This document shows, piece by piece, positions 24,401 through 36,400 of a stretch of DNA of 64,000 bases. Position 1 is the stretch's first letter; the number at the start of each line of letters is the position of its first letter. The position numbers and the translations under genes were made by a program. Under the pieces are notes generated by a model. It made no database searches and had not been told where the DNA came from. It saw nothing but the letters and a program-made list of their open reading frames with translations. The DNA is from Corbicula japonica (lineage: Eukaryota; Mollusca; Bivalvia; Venerida; Cyrenidae), in the NCBI GenBank assembly GCA_038501625.1, contig JAZAYU010000081.1:1302001-1366000 (forward strand), in the 5' to 3' direction.

Positions 24401-27400
24401 ATCATCAACAGATGATGTTCAATGAAAGCAGAGATTAACACTTAACTTCAAAAACTAGGTCACAAGGTCAAATTATTTTTCCCCCTGATTTCCCCTCTTT
24501 TCCCCTTGAAGAAAATGTTTCATTGGTGATTCTATTTCATAGGCAAAGCTTGATCACAGATGAGCCATTTGGCTTGCTTGTTTTACAACTGAAGGGTTTC
24601 TGGTTAGGCAGGATGGTGATGGGAGACATTTTGTTTTCCAGGGCAGTAAGGACCAACTAGAAGATGTTTGGGAGAAATCTGACAAAATGGACCCCACTGA
24701 CTTTGACCCTAAAACATTCTTCAAACTCCATGGTATGTGGTAAATTTTGCTTGCAGTTTTAAGTTATATACGTGGGGTATTTTCCAGGCAAGCAAGGCAC
24801 AGCTAGAGGGCGTATGGGAGGAGTCGGACAAACTGGACCCAGAGGATTTTGACCCTAAAACTTTCTTCAAACTTCATGGTATACATTCTGAGTTGGTTAA
24901 GCTTTCTTCATATTCTATTATGTGATTTGCAAAACCATGCTATTATTGTCTGTGAAGTTTTATTTTGTTCCACTCTTGCATATCAGTATGTAGATACAGT
25001 ATAAATGTTTTCTCTATTTTAGCATTGGTCCTACCTGTGTGCATCAGATCTTTGGTTTGCCTGTTTTACTATATTGCCATTTTAACCCTTTCTTCCATAT
25101 ATACACATTTTTACACGTGTGCGACCAGTATAGATCCAGATTAGCCATCACATCCGTGCCATCTGATAAGGATGTGGACTGATCGCTGTTTGGTCAAAAG
25201 TATACTAATAAATCAAATAGCAAACAGTGAAGATCCTGATCAGATGGCATGATGTGCCGGCAGATCTGGATCTACACTGTTCGCCCATGCCATAAAGGTC
25301 TGTCTATGGAGGAAAGGGTTAAAAGAAAATAAGATGATTGATAGAGATCATTTGTGGTCAGTCTTTAATAAAAAATTTAACTTACCCTGTGGGATAACAG
25401 CCATATCCCATAGAGTAAAGGGTATATTGTTGTGTTTGCACCAATTTTGCTACAATTGGTTGATAAATGACTCAGCAATTTAATGGTTACCCCTAGTACT
25501 CTTATAACCACTGACATTAAATACAGATTCACTATTTTGTTAACCAAATAAAAGACTGAAGCTAATTGACACTAAAAGACTTTTGTCTGGCCAATTAACG
25601 TTACTGAAGGAATATCCCATTAATTTCTTGTTTGTAATGTGTCTGATTGTTGTTTGGGAATATATTGCCAACAGTTTTAAAAATCAATTTTTATACCCCA
25701 ATTTTATACCCCCGCATACGAAGTATAGGGGGTATATAGGAGTCATCATCCGGTTGGTTCGTTGGTTCGTTGGTTCGTTGACCCGGTCTGTCTGTGGCAC
25801 TTACAGCGTCAACAGTTTTCAAGATATCGACTTGAAACTTTAAACATATGTTCGTGAGTACATTTGCGCGAACTTTTTTTTTTTTCATGTGGATCAGTCC
25901 ATTATTTTTCGGAGGGGAGCACAATTTAACAAAATCTTGTGACGCGAACTACTTCTACAGTTTTTAAGATATTGACTTGAAACTTGATACACATGTTCGG
26001 CATGAAGTCTAGATATGCCTGACATATTTTTAGTGTGGATTAGTCCATTATTTTTTGCAGGGGACATGATTAAACAAAATCAAAATCTTGTGACGCGAAC
26101 TACTTCTACAGTTTTTAAGATATTGACTTGAAACTTGATACACATGTTCGGCATGAAGTCTAGATGTGCCTGACATATTTTTCGTGTGGATTAGTCCATT
26201 ATTTTTTGCAGGGGACATGATTAAACAAAATCATGTTATGCAAACTTCTAAATCTTGTGATGCGAACTACTTCTTCAGTTTTTAAGGTATTGACTTGAAA
26301 CTTGAAATATATGTTATGCATGAAGTGTAGATGTGAGTGACATATTTTTTGTGTGGATCAGTCCATTATTTTTTGCAGGGGACATGATTTAACAAAATCA
26401 TGTTATGCAAACTTCTACACTTACTACGTCAACAGTTTTCAAGATATCGACTTGATACTTTAAACATATGTTTGTGAGTACATTTGCGCAAATTTTTTTT
26501 TCTCATGTGGATCAGTCCATTATTTTTCGGAGGGAGCACGATTTAACAAAATCTTGTGACGCGAACTACTTCTACAGTTTTTAAGATATTGACTTGAAAC
26601 TTTATACATATGTTCGGCATGAAGTGTAGATGTGCGTGACATATTTTTCGTGTGGATCAGTCCATTATTTTTTGCAGGGGACATGATTTAACAAAATCGT
26701 GTTATGCAAAATTCTACAGTTTTTAAGATAATAAGACTTGAAACTAAAATAATATGTTCTGCATGAAGTGCGCATGTAAGCGACATATTTTTTTGTGGAT
26801 CAGTCCATTTTTTTTTTTTTGGAGGGGAGCATTATTTAACAAAATCTTTTATTTTTAATCTTATGACGCAAACTACTTCTCCAGTTTTCAAACTTTAAAC
26901 ATACGTTTGTGAGTAGATTTCCATGACATACTTTATTTCATGTGGATCAGTCCATTATTTTTTAGCATGGGAGTATGATTCAACAAAACCTTATGACACG
27001 AACTACTTCTACAGTTTTTAAGATTTGACTTGAAACTTGATACATTTGTTCGGCATGAAGTGTAGATGTGCGTGACATATTTTTCCTGTGGATCAGTCCA
27101 TTATTTTTTGCAGGGACATGATTAAACAAAATCGTGTTATGCAAACTTATACACTTACTAGTCAACAGTTTTCAAGATATCGACTTGAAACTTTAAACAT
27201 ATGTTCGTGAGTACATGTGCGCAAATTTTTTTTTTGTTTCATGTGGATCAGTCCATTATTTTTCGGAGGGGAGCATGATTTAACAAAATCTTGTGACGCG
27301 AACTACTTCTACAGTTTTTAAGATATTGACTTGAAACTTGATACACATGTTCGGCATGAAGTCTAGATGTGCCTGACATATTTTTAGTGTGGATTAGTCC

Positions 27401-30400
27401 ATTATTTTTTGCAGGGGACATGATTAAACAAAATCAAAATCTTGTGACGCGAACTTCTTCTACAGTTTTTAAGATATTGACTTGAAACTTGATACACATG
27501 TTCGGCATGAAGTCTAGATGTGCCTGACATATTTTTAGTGTGGATTAGTCCATTATTTTTTGCAGGGGACATGATTAAACAAAATCATGTTATGCAAACT
27601 TCTAAATCTTGTGATGCGAACTACTTCTTCAGTTTTTAAGGTATTGACTTGAAACTTGAAATATATGTTCGGCATGAAGTGTAGATGTGAGTGACATATT
27701 TTTCTTGTGGATCAGTCCCTTATTTTTTGCAGGGGACATGATTTAACAAAATCATGTTATGCAAACTTCTACACTTACTACGTCAACAGTTTTCAAGATA
27801 TCGACTTGATACTTTAAACATATGTTCGTGAGTACATTTGCGCAAATTTTTTTTTCTCATGTGGATCAGTCCACTATTTTTCGGATGGAGCACGATTTAA
27901 CAAAATCTTGTGACGCGAACTACTTCTACAGTTTTTGAGATATATTATTGAAACTATATACATATGTTTGGCATGAAGTGTAGATGTGCGTGACATATTT
28001 TTCGTGTGGATCAGTCCATTATTTTTTGCAGGGGACATGATTTAACAAAATCGTGTTATGCAAAATTTTACAGTTTTTAAGATATAAGACTTGAAACTAA
28101 AATTGTATGTTCTGCATGAAGTGCGCATGTAAGCGACATATTTTTTGTGGATCAGTCCATATTTTTTTTTGGAGGGGAGCATTATTTAACAAAATCTTTT
28201 ATTTTTAATCTTATGACGCAAACTACTTCTCCAGTTTTCAAACTTTAAACATACGTTTGTGAGTAGATTTCCATGACATACTTTATTTCATGTGGATCAG
28301 TCCATTATTTTTTAGCAGGGGAGTATGATTCAACAAAACCTTATGACACGAACTACTTCTACAGTTTTTAAGATTTGACTTGAAACTTGATACATTTGTT
28401 TGGCATGAAGTGTAGATGTGTGTGACATATTTTTCCTGTGGATCAGTCCATTATTTTTTGCAGGGACATGATTAAACAAAATCGTGTTATGCAAACTTAT
28501 ACACTTACTAGTCAACAGTTTTCAAGATATCGACTTGAAACTTTAAACATATGTTCGTGAGTACATTTGCGCAATTTTTTTTTTTGTTTCATGTGGATCA
28601 GTCCATTATTTTTCGGAGGGGAGCATGATTTAACAAAATCTTGTGACGCGAACTTCTTCTACAGTTTTTAAGATATTGACTTGAAACTTGATACATATGT
28701 TAGGCATGAAGTGTAGATGTGTGTGACATATTTTTCGTGTGGATCAGTCCATTATTTTTTGCAGGGGACATGATTTAACAAAATCGTGTTGTGCAAACTT
28801 CTACACTAACTACGTCAACAGTTTTCAAGATATCGACTTGAAACTTTAAACATATGTTCATGAGTACATTTGCGCAATTTTTTTTTCTCATGTGGATCAC
28901 TCCATTATTTTTCGGAGGGGAGCATGATTCAACAAAATCTTGTAACACGAACTACTTCTACAGTTTTTAAGATGTTGACTTGAAACTTGATACATGTGTT
29001 CGGCATGAAGTGTAGATGTGCGTGACATATTTTTCCTGTGGATCAGTCCATTATTTTTTGCAGGGGACATGATTTAACAAAATCGTGTTATGCAAACTTC
29101 TACACTTACTATGTCAACAGTTTTCAAGATATCGACTTGAAACTTTAAACAATGTTTGTGAGTACATTTGCGCAAATTTTTTTTTCTCATTTGGATCAGT
29201 CCATTATTTATCGGAAGGGAGCATGATTCAACAAAATCTTGTGACGCGAACTACTTCTACAGTTTTTAAGATGTTGACTTGAAACTTTATACATGTGTTC
29301 GGCATGAAGTGTAGATGTGCATGACATATTTTTCGTGTGGATCAGTCCATTATTTATTGCAGGGGACATGATTTAACAAAATTGTGTGATGCAAACTTCT
29401 ACAGTTTTCAAGCTATAAGACTTTAAACTAAAATTGTATGTTCTGCATGAAGTGCTCATGTCAGCAACATACTTTTGTGTGGATCAGTCCATTATTTTTT
29501 GAAGGTGAGCATTATTTAACAAAATCTTTTATTTAAAATCTTATGATGCAAACTACTTCTCCAGTTTTCAAACTTTAAACATAAGTTTGTGAGTAGATTT
29601 CCATGACATACTTTGTTTCATGTGGATCAGTCCATTATTTTTTAGCAGGGGAGTATGATTCAACAAAATCTTGTGACACAAACTTCTTCTACAGTTTTTA
29701 AGATATTGACTTGAAACTTTAAACATGTTCGGCCTGAAGTGTAGATGTGCGTGACATAATTTTTGTGTGGATCAGTCCATTCTTTTTTGCAGGGGACATG
29801 ATTTAACAAAATTGTGTTATGCAAACTTCTACAGTTTTCAAGATATCGACTTGAAACTGAAATCATATGTTCTGCATGAAGTGCGCATGTTAGTGACATA
29901 TTTTTTATGGATCAGTCCATTTTTGCACTGGAGGGGAGCATTATTTAACAAAATCTTTTGACACAAACTACTTCTCCAGTTTTCAAACTTTTAACATACG
30001 TTCGTGATTAGATTTGCATGACATATTTTTTTCATTTGGATCAGTCCATTATTTTTTAGAAGGGGAGCACGATTCAACAAAACCTTGTGACGTCAACTAC
30101 TTTTACAGTTTTGTTTACATCCGGTGAAAACCCAAGTCGCTATTTTTAAACACAACTTTTGCAACAAATTTTCAGGATTTCAATTATTTTTCAACTTTCA
30201 CCCATGAAAGATGCAAACATCATTTCTGTATACTCTGACAAAGCAGTATTGCGGGGGTATTAATCACCTTCAGTGATAGCTCTAGTTTCCATTAAAAAAT
30301 TAATGCTTAACATTACTGAAACTTTTGGCTCATTAAACTTTCAGTATATATTTCTTATGATGAAAGTGTTTTGGTTAAGTCAAAATGTATAGGTCAAGGT

Positions 30401-33400
30401 CACATCCGACAGATTTACCCCCATTGTAAACTGAAATATTTCGAAACTTGATGTAAGGTATAACTTTGCTTAATATTTCATCTTCAGACTTAAATACACA
30501 TGTTATGATAACATAGACATGATGTTGTCAGACTGATCAGGTCAAGGTCACACTTATCAGAGTAATGCTCATTTTTGAACTTCTGTTGTGCTGACAGTGT
30601 GTGTGGGGGGGGGGGGGGGGGGGAGGGGTTGCACATTCATTGAGCACACATCAGCAAGTGTTTTTAGACCTGTTTAAATAGCATACATTTGAGACCATTC
30701 TATCATAACAAATTTTGAGATATAAGCAATAATATATGTTAAGTTCATTTTAGACTAACAACATTTTTTCTTGAGATATTTGTTGTTTAATCTTTGAAAT
30801 CTGTGAGCAGCTTAATTAACAACAACTTAATTTTGTCAACATGCTATTAACCCTTTACTCCATATGTACTGGTGTTGACATGAGTGCGATCAGTCTAGAT
30901 CCAGATAGGCCAGCATATATCTATCATCTGATCTGTATTTACACAAGTCACATTCTGGCTAGCAATATCCTTATGAAGCAAACGTTATAGATCCTGATCT
31001 GATGGCACAGATGTGATGGCCGATCTGGATATACACTATTCACCAATGCAATTAAATTGTATCAATGGAGTAATAGGTTAAGGGCATCAATAAACCATTT
31101 ACCATCACAATCGCTCAAAACAGCATTTCAAATTGTTAAATTAATGAAGTTTATTTTTTTACAGATTTAGATGGAAATGGATTTTTAGATCAGGATGAAG
31201 TGGAGGCACTCTTCCAGAAAGAGGTAGATAGCTTGTCAATAGACTAACTCAAAATTAAGGTTGGAAATAGTGAATATGTGAAGTAGGATTAAAGCTTCGC
31301 TGGAAAATTTCTTAGCCATTTGATTTTACATGGTGAAATGGCCAGACAAAAGATAATGTAAGAGTTTTTTCTAGTGCAGTCAAGTTTAAGAATTCTACAG
31401 TTGAGTGGTATTGAATTGCTATGACATTTCCATCACATAAATCACATTACAGGGTTCTCCCCAGGAATTTTTTAAGGGATAGCTCATAATATGCGTAAGG
31501 GGTGGATGCGGGAGGGGTGGCCCCTCCCTCGCGCCTGCGGCGAAGTTTTTGGTAGTTCTACCCTCTTATATTATAATTTCATGCTATTCTAAGCCATTCT
31601 GCTGGTTAAATAATAAAGAAAGCATTTATAAAAGAACATTTATTTTATTACATCAAATATATTGATTTATGTAAGTTTAATCATTGGTCAAGTTCACAGA
31701 AAACCTATCATTCTTATGTTTAAGGACCAAGTTGAGGAGAGATTTGTGATTTTTTAAGCATTTTTTATCAGACAGACAGACAAATAAACTAGCTTTATAT
31801 TGTTATTTGCCTTTCAAGAAGGGGATCTAAAGAATAAGGCTCACTGGTTTAGCAATCAGTTCTTATATTTTACTTATCACCTTTAAATTGCTAAGAAAAC
31901 TGTGAACAAAAATGTATTGTCATCAATACTTACCCAAAACACATCAAATGCTACCGACATTCTCGCTAACTGCCAATTACCAGCCCATCAATTGTTCAGT
32001 TAATTTACAGCAATCATTTTATCATCGCGAGTAGTATCTTTCATCCACTTAATCCCTTAATTGACACATGTATCGCACATGTAATTGCAATTATTCTAAT
32101 CTTCCCAATATACGGCGTCTGCTTCACTATGATTACGACCTTGACCGTCTTAATAATGTATCAGTGTTAACTGCATGATATGGGGAGCGTCTACTGATAC
32201 AGATCACGTGACGTTTGACTGGATTTATCTCAGACACTTCGGGCAATAAACATAATTGACACACTTTACTGTGTTTGTTGGAATACACCAAAACTTTATC
32301 AGCAGGAAATTAGGCGTAGCGCTGATCTTCTAAAGCATAGCGTTTAATTTTAGGGATAGCGGATTAATGGATTTAAAATTTAAGCGTAGCGGGTCCGCTA
32401 CGCTAAAATGGCCTGGGGAGAACCCTGCATTATGTCACATGCAACTTGGATAGTTTTTCATCACTGTAGAAGTCATTGGACCAAAGAAAAGGTCATAGAT
32501 GCTCGCCAGGATTTTCCATTTCCTCCATATATACGCATTTTATGCATGTGCATCTGGTGTCAATTAAGATCAGCCGGCACATCCTTGCTGTCTGATTTGG
32601 ATGTGCACTGGTTGCTGTTTGTTCAGAAATAACCTGATGCATCTGAAAGCTAACAGTATATATCCTGATCAGATGGCGCAGATGTGTCTGGATCTACACT
32701 GTTCGCTCACACAATTAAAGTATATATATGGAGTAAAGGGTTACGTTGTTAACATTTAGTGCATGGTTGCTTGGCAACCTAATAGATTTTGACAGAGGAT
32801 AGTGTGTTGTTCTTCCACTAAGTATCAAATTTCCAAACCAGGATTTGTATCTAGACCTGCTCAATGACATTACCTTGCAAAACTAATTGATCATACAAAA
32901 AGTGCCATCTCAAAGAATCCATTTATAAACTGAATAGCCCTTTGACTAAACATGGCATTTGTCACAGTTGGGAACTGTTTATGCTAAGATCATCCGGCGC
33001 ATTGGAGAAGTCTGATCATGGTCCACAATTTGCTGTTTAGTTTCATGAACCAGTAATTAAATATCTTAAAATGAGTGATGCATGGACTAGCTTAGAGTGA
33101 TAGATACCTAATTTCATTAATCTTTACTCCATAGGATATGCTTATTTGCTTATATCCCCTGGACAAACAGTGTAGATCCGGATCATCCAGACATCTATGC
33201 CATCTTATTAGGATCTACGCTATTGGCTGTTTGCTTTTTGATTCATTAGGTTATTTATGGCCAAGAAGCAAACGGTGTAGATAAGATCCTAATGAAACTG
33301 CACAAATATGCCAGCTGATCTGCATGTAGACTGGTCGCATCTGCAGAAAAGCCTGTATGTTGTAGTAAAGGGTTAAGTTAATTCCATGGATAAACGTTTA

Positions 33401-36400
33401 ATCAGCTTATGTTATGTAAAAGACTTTCTTTGAATTACAGAATTTGTTAATGACAAGCGCATGGAGTATGTATCTTATGATTGTGTAGGATGAGAGCTTG
33501 GTCTACACTGACTGTAAATGTGACATCATGTCACCTATAATAAGTGCAAAAACATTGAAAGTACTGAAGGAACTAGATATACCATTGTTGCACTAACTTG
33601 ATGCTTAGTCTTCAGCGGAATTTAAAGAGCTAATCCCATAACCATGTAATACCTTTTTCTGTTTTAGTTGGACCAAGTTTATGATCCCAATATGCCAGAG
33701 GATGATATGCGTGAACGTTATGAAGACATGGCCCGCATGAGAGAACATGTTTTTGGAGAGCTTGACGGGGATAAAGACCGTCTTATCAGTATGGGAGAGT
33801 TCCTTAACTACACAGCTTCTCAGGAGTTCCAGAAAGATGAAGGCTGGCAGGTATGTGATAGTTCCGTGCCGTCTGATCAGGATCTAAACTGTTCACTTTT
33901 TGATTCATTAGGTTATTTCTGACCAAAATGCTGATAAAAAATGCTTATTTATGTAGGAAAGGGTTATATGATTTTTATAGCATGGACAAAAAGTGTAGAT
34001 CAGCTGGCACATCAGTGCTGTCTGACCAGGATCTTTACTGTTTACTTTATGGTCTACACTGGTCACCAAAGCAATTAAAGACTTATCCTTAGAATTAAGG
34101 GTTAAGCTCTAATATCAGCCATTAACAAGAATTAATTGTTCAAAATTAAAACCAAGATGTATTTATTGACTTTGTTTAACAATATCCTACTTCTGGCTTG
34201 TTATGAAAGGCTTGGACCACAATTCATCAGGTTGCAATATATGAAGAAATAGATTTAAGAATGCTATACAACAACATCATTGGTAATGTAAGCAAAAATA
34301 TGGATGTGAAGTTGATTTAAATAAGGAGGAGACAAATATAGCCTCATATACAAGTACACGCCTTCTCATACCGCCAGCAGGAATAGCCTAAACCAATTAC
34401 AGATAAAATATTAACAAATAAAATTTAAAAACACAACTTCTTCCATGGTGTTAACATTACAGACGGTGGATGAACAGCAGAACTTTACTGATGAGGAGTA
34501 TCAGAGATATGAGCAGATGTTGAGAGAACACGAGGAGAGAATGCGAGCACAGGGACTTGATCCTAACATGGTACAGCCTGGCATGGTGGTAAGTGATATT
34601 GTTTATCTCCCTTAGATCAAAGTCCTTTTCTTGGTCATCTAGAATGTGAGCACTGGAACTTGATCCTAACATGGTACAACCTGGCATGGTGGTAAGTGAT
34701 ATTGTTTACTGTGGTATCATTTTATTTAGCGATGGCTTAATTTTCGCATATTTCGCGCTCGAGTCACTGTGTTATTATCAGATCCGCGATATTGAAGGAA
34801 CAAAGGCACTTAAGCTAATCATAAGTCCTTATATGGCGGATGTAATGTTACCCTGAATAAGCATTATAATACATGTACACAGTTATTTATCATTACGTTT
34901 TATCAGTATTTTGTCTAAGTCTTCGGACACCAAAATTATTTTGCCAAAATTATTTTTTTCAGCCTCTTAAAAATGGGACACCAAAAACAACATTTCTTCT
35001 TCCAGTAATACGCAGAGCATCGTCTCATTAACTAACACAGACTAATAAGAACAAAGTAAATTTCTGACCGTGCATTTTAATTTAAGATGTTTAAGTCTGA
35101 TGTTCTTATTTTTTATTACGAGGAAGAAATAAAGTAAACGATGAATATTTTATCGTGCTAATACTTGCCCATAAAATATCCGAGAAATGATACATGAACA
35201 TTGACTAAAATCATCAAATTTAGAACTGCTATGAACACCTGTTCTACACCTGTTTATTGACCATTAATTTTGATCTAAAATATCATGCTTTTGTATTTAA
35301 CATCAAAGACGCCGACGTCAACTTGAAATGGTGCGCACTGCTCAAAAATTGATTGATGCTATTGTACAAAAGAATTTCAGCCCGACAACAAACTAGGATG
35401 ATTTCATTCCTAAATCAGCTGATTGTTGGCTTGGCAGCTTATCTAATATAATTATTGCTAATTTCTGATCAGGTTGTGTTTGTGTCTGCAGTTACCGGCC
35501 TTGTGCCGAATTGGCAGTTTGAAACTAATCTATTGCACCCCTATTTGCGAAGCCATGCATTTTTTTGTTGATTATACAATAGAATGTTTATTTAACAACT
35601 ATGGAGTTAATTGCTTGACAAAGATAAGCAGAAATTTCAAAGGAAGAAACGCCTGACAGGTGTTTACTTATTCTCGGCTTACGTTTACGGACGTGTTAAT
35701 TAATGTGCATGTATCTAAATGTTCGGACAATCTTTCTTTAAATAAAACTTATTGTCTCTACATATCCATTTCAGCCAGAAAAAATCTTTTACGTCCGAAG
35801 ACTTAGACAAAATACGGGTATCATTTTATGTTGAAAAAACGGGGTCCAAGGATTGACTGCGTTATATGGGATTTCGCGATATAGGGGATCGCTAGTGGAG
35901 CTCCATTGTACTTCATAGCACACCAAAGATGACATAGCCATCAAAGAAAAGCTGTATTCTTGCATCATATATCTTACACATAAGATTTAAATTAGTTGGC
36001 AATTATAACAAGGATGTACTTAAAATGTTCACATCCATATGATATGTTTTTTCTTTACATTTGTAATACAACTGTATATTCTTAAATAACACTTATTGAC
36101 TTTACATTGACATTTAACATTGACTTTTAACATTGACTTTTTACATCGACTTTTTACATTGACCTTTTCTGTCATTGTGTTATCTTTGATTCCCATCTGT
36201 TTGCAGCCCTTGGGACATGATCCCAATGTTCAACACATGCAGATGCCCCAGGGAGGTCAAGGTAAGATCATCGGAATATTTTTTTTACGTTCTCACATCT
36301 GGTTAGATAAGCTAGGCTCCTGATTTCTGACTCAATAAAGTAGTCTCCTGATACCTGATTGGCTTAGGGCTAAGCATGTCTGTCTCCTGACTTCTGATTG

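Larger units (their letters stand above)
21573..24641 (+). other. Nucleobindin intron 6
   Basis: Holds family-A pieces (21922-22033, 22734-23038), a 26-G run (22165-22190), a 51-bp tandem repeat (23569-23772), and dispersed 'GGTCAAGGTCAC'-type sequence at 23330-23500 and 24000-24560 similar to the array elements. Confidence 0.8.
24879..31164 (+). other. Nucleobindin intron 7
   Basis: 6.3 kb, mostly the 4.56-kb tandem element at 25704-30262, plus family-A copies (25082-25322, 25383-25424, 30847-31081) and a 19-G run (30605-30623). Confidence 0.85.
31224..33667 (+). other. Nucleobindin intron 8
   Basis: Holds a 978-bp inverted-repeat element (31450-32427) and family-A copies at 32516-32743 and 33117-33376. 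Confidence 0.85.
33851..34462 (+). other. Nucleobindin intron 9
   Basis: 612 bp, with family-A sequence in its first 250 bp and AT-rich sequence after. Confidence 0.85.
34589..36206 (+). other. Nucleobindin intron 10
   Basis: Contains the 68-bp duplicate at its start, then AT-rich sequence, and an array of 'TTTACATTGAC' near its 3' end. 'AAGTCTTCGGACACC' (34917) and 'CGTCCGAAGACTTAGAC' (35791) are inverted copies that may bound an ~0.9-kb element (about 34910-35820). Confidence 0.75.

Noticed and set aside
31500..32400. Possible transposase inside the 978-bp element
   Set aside because: All frames are short and broken and no DDE-like or hAT-dimerisation motif is visible.
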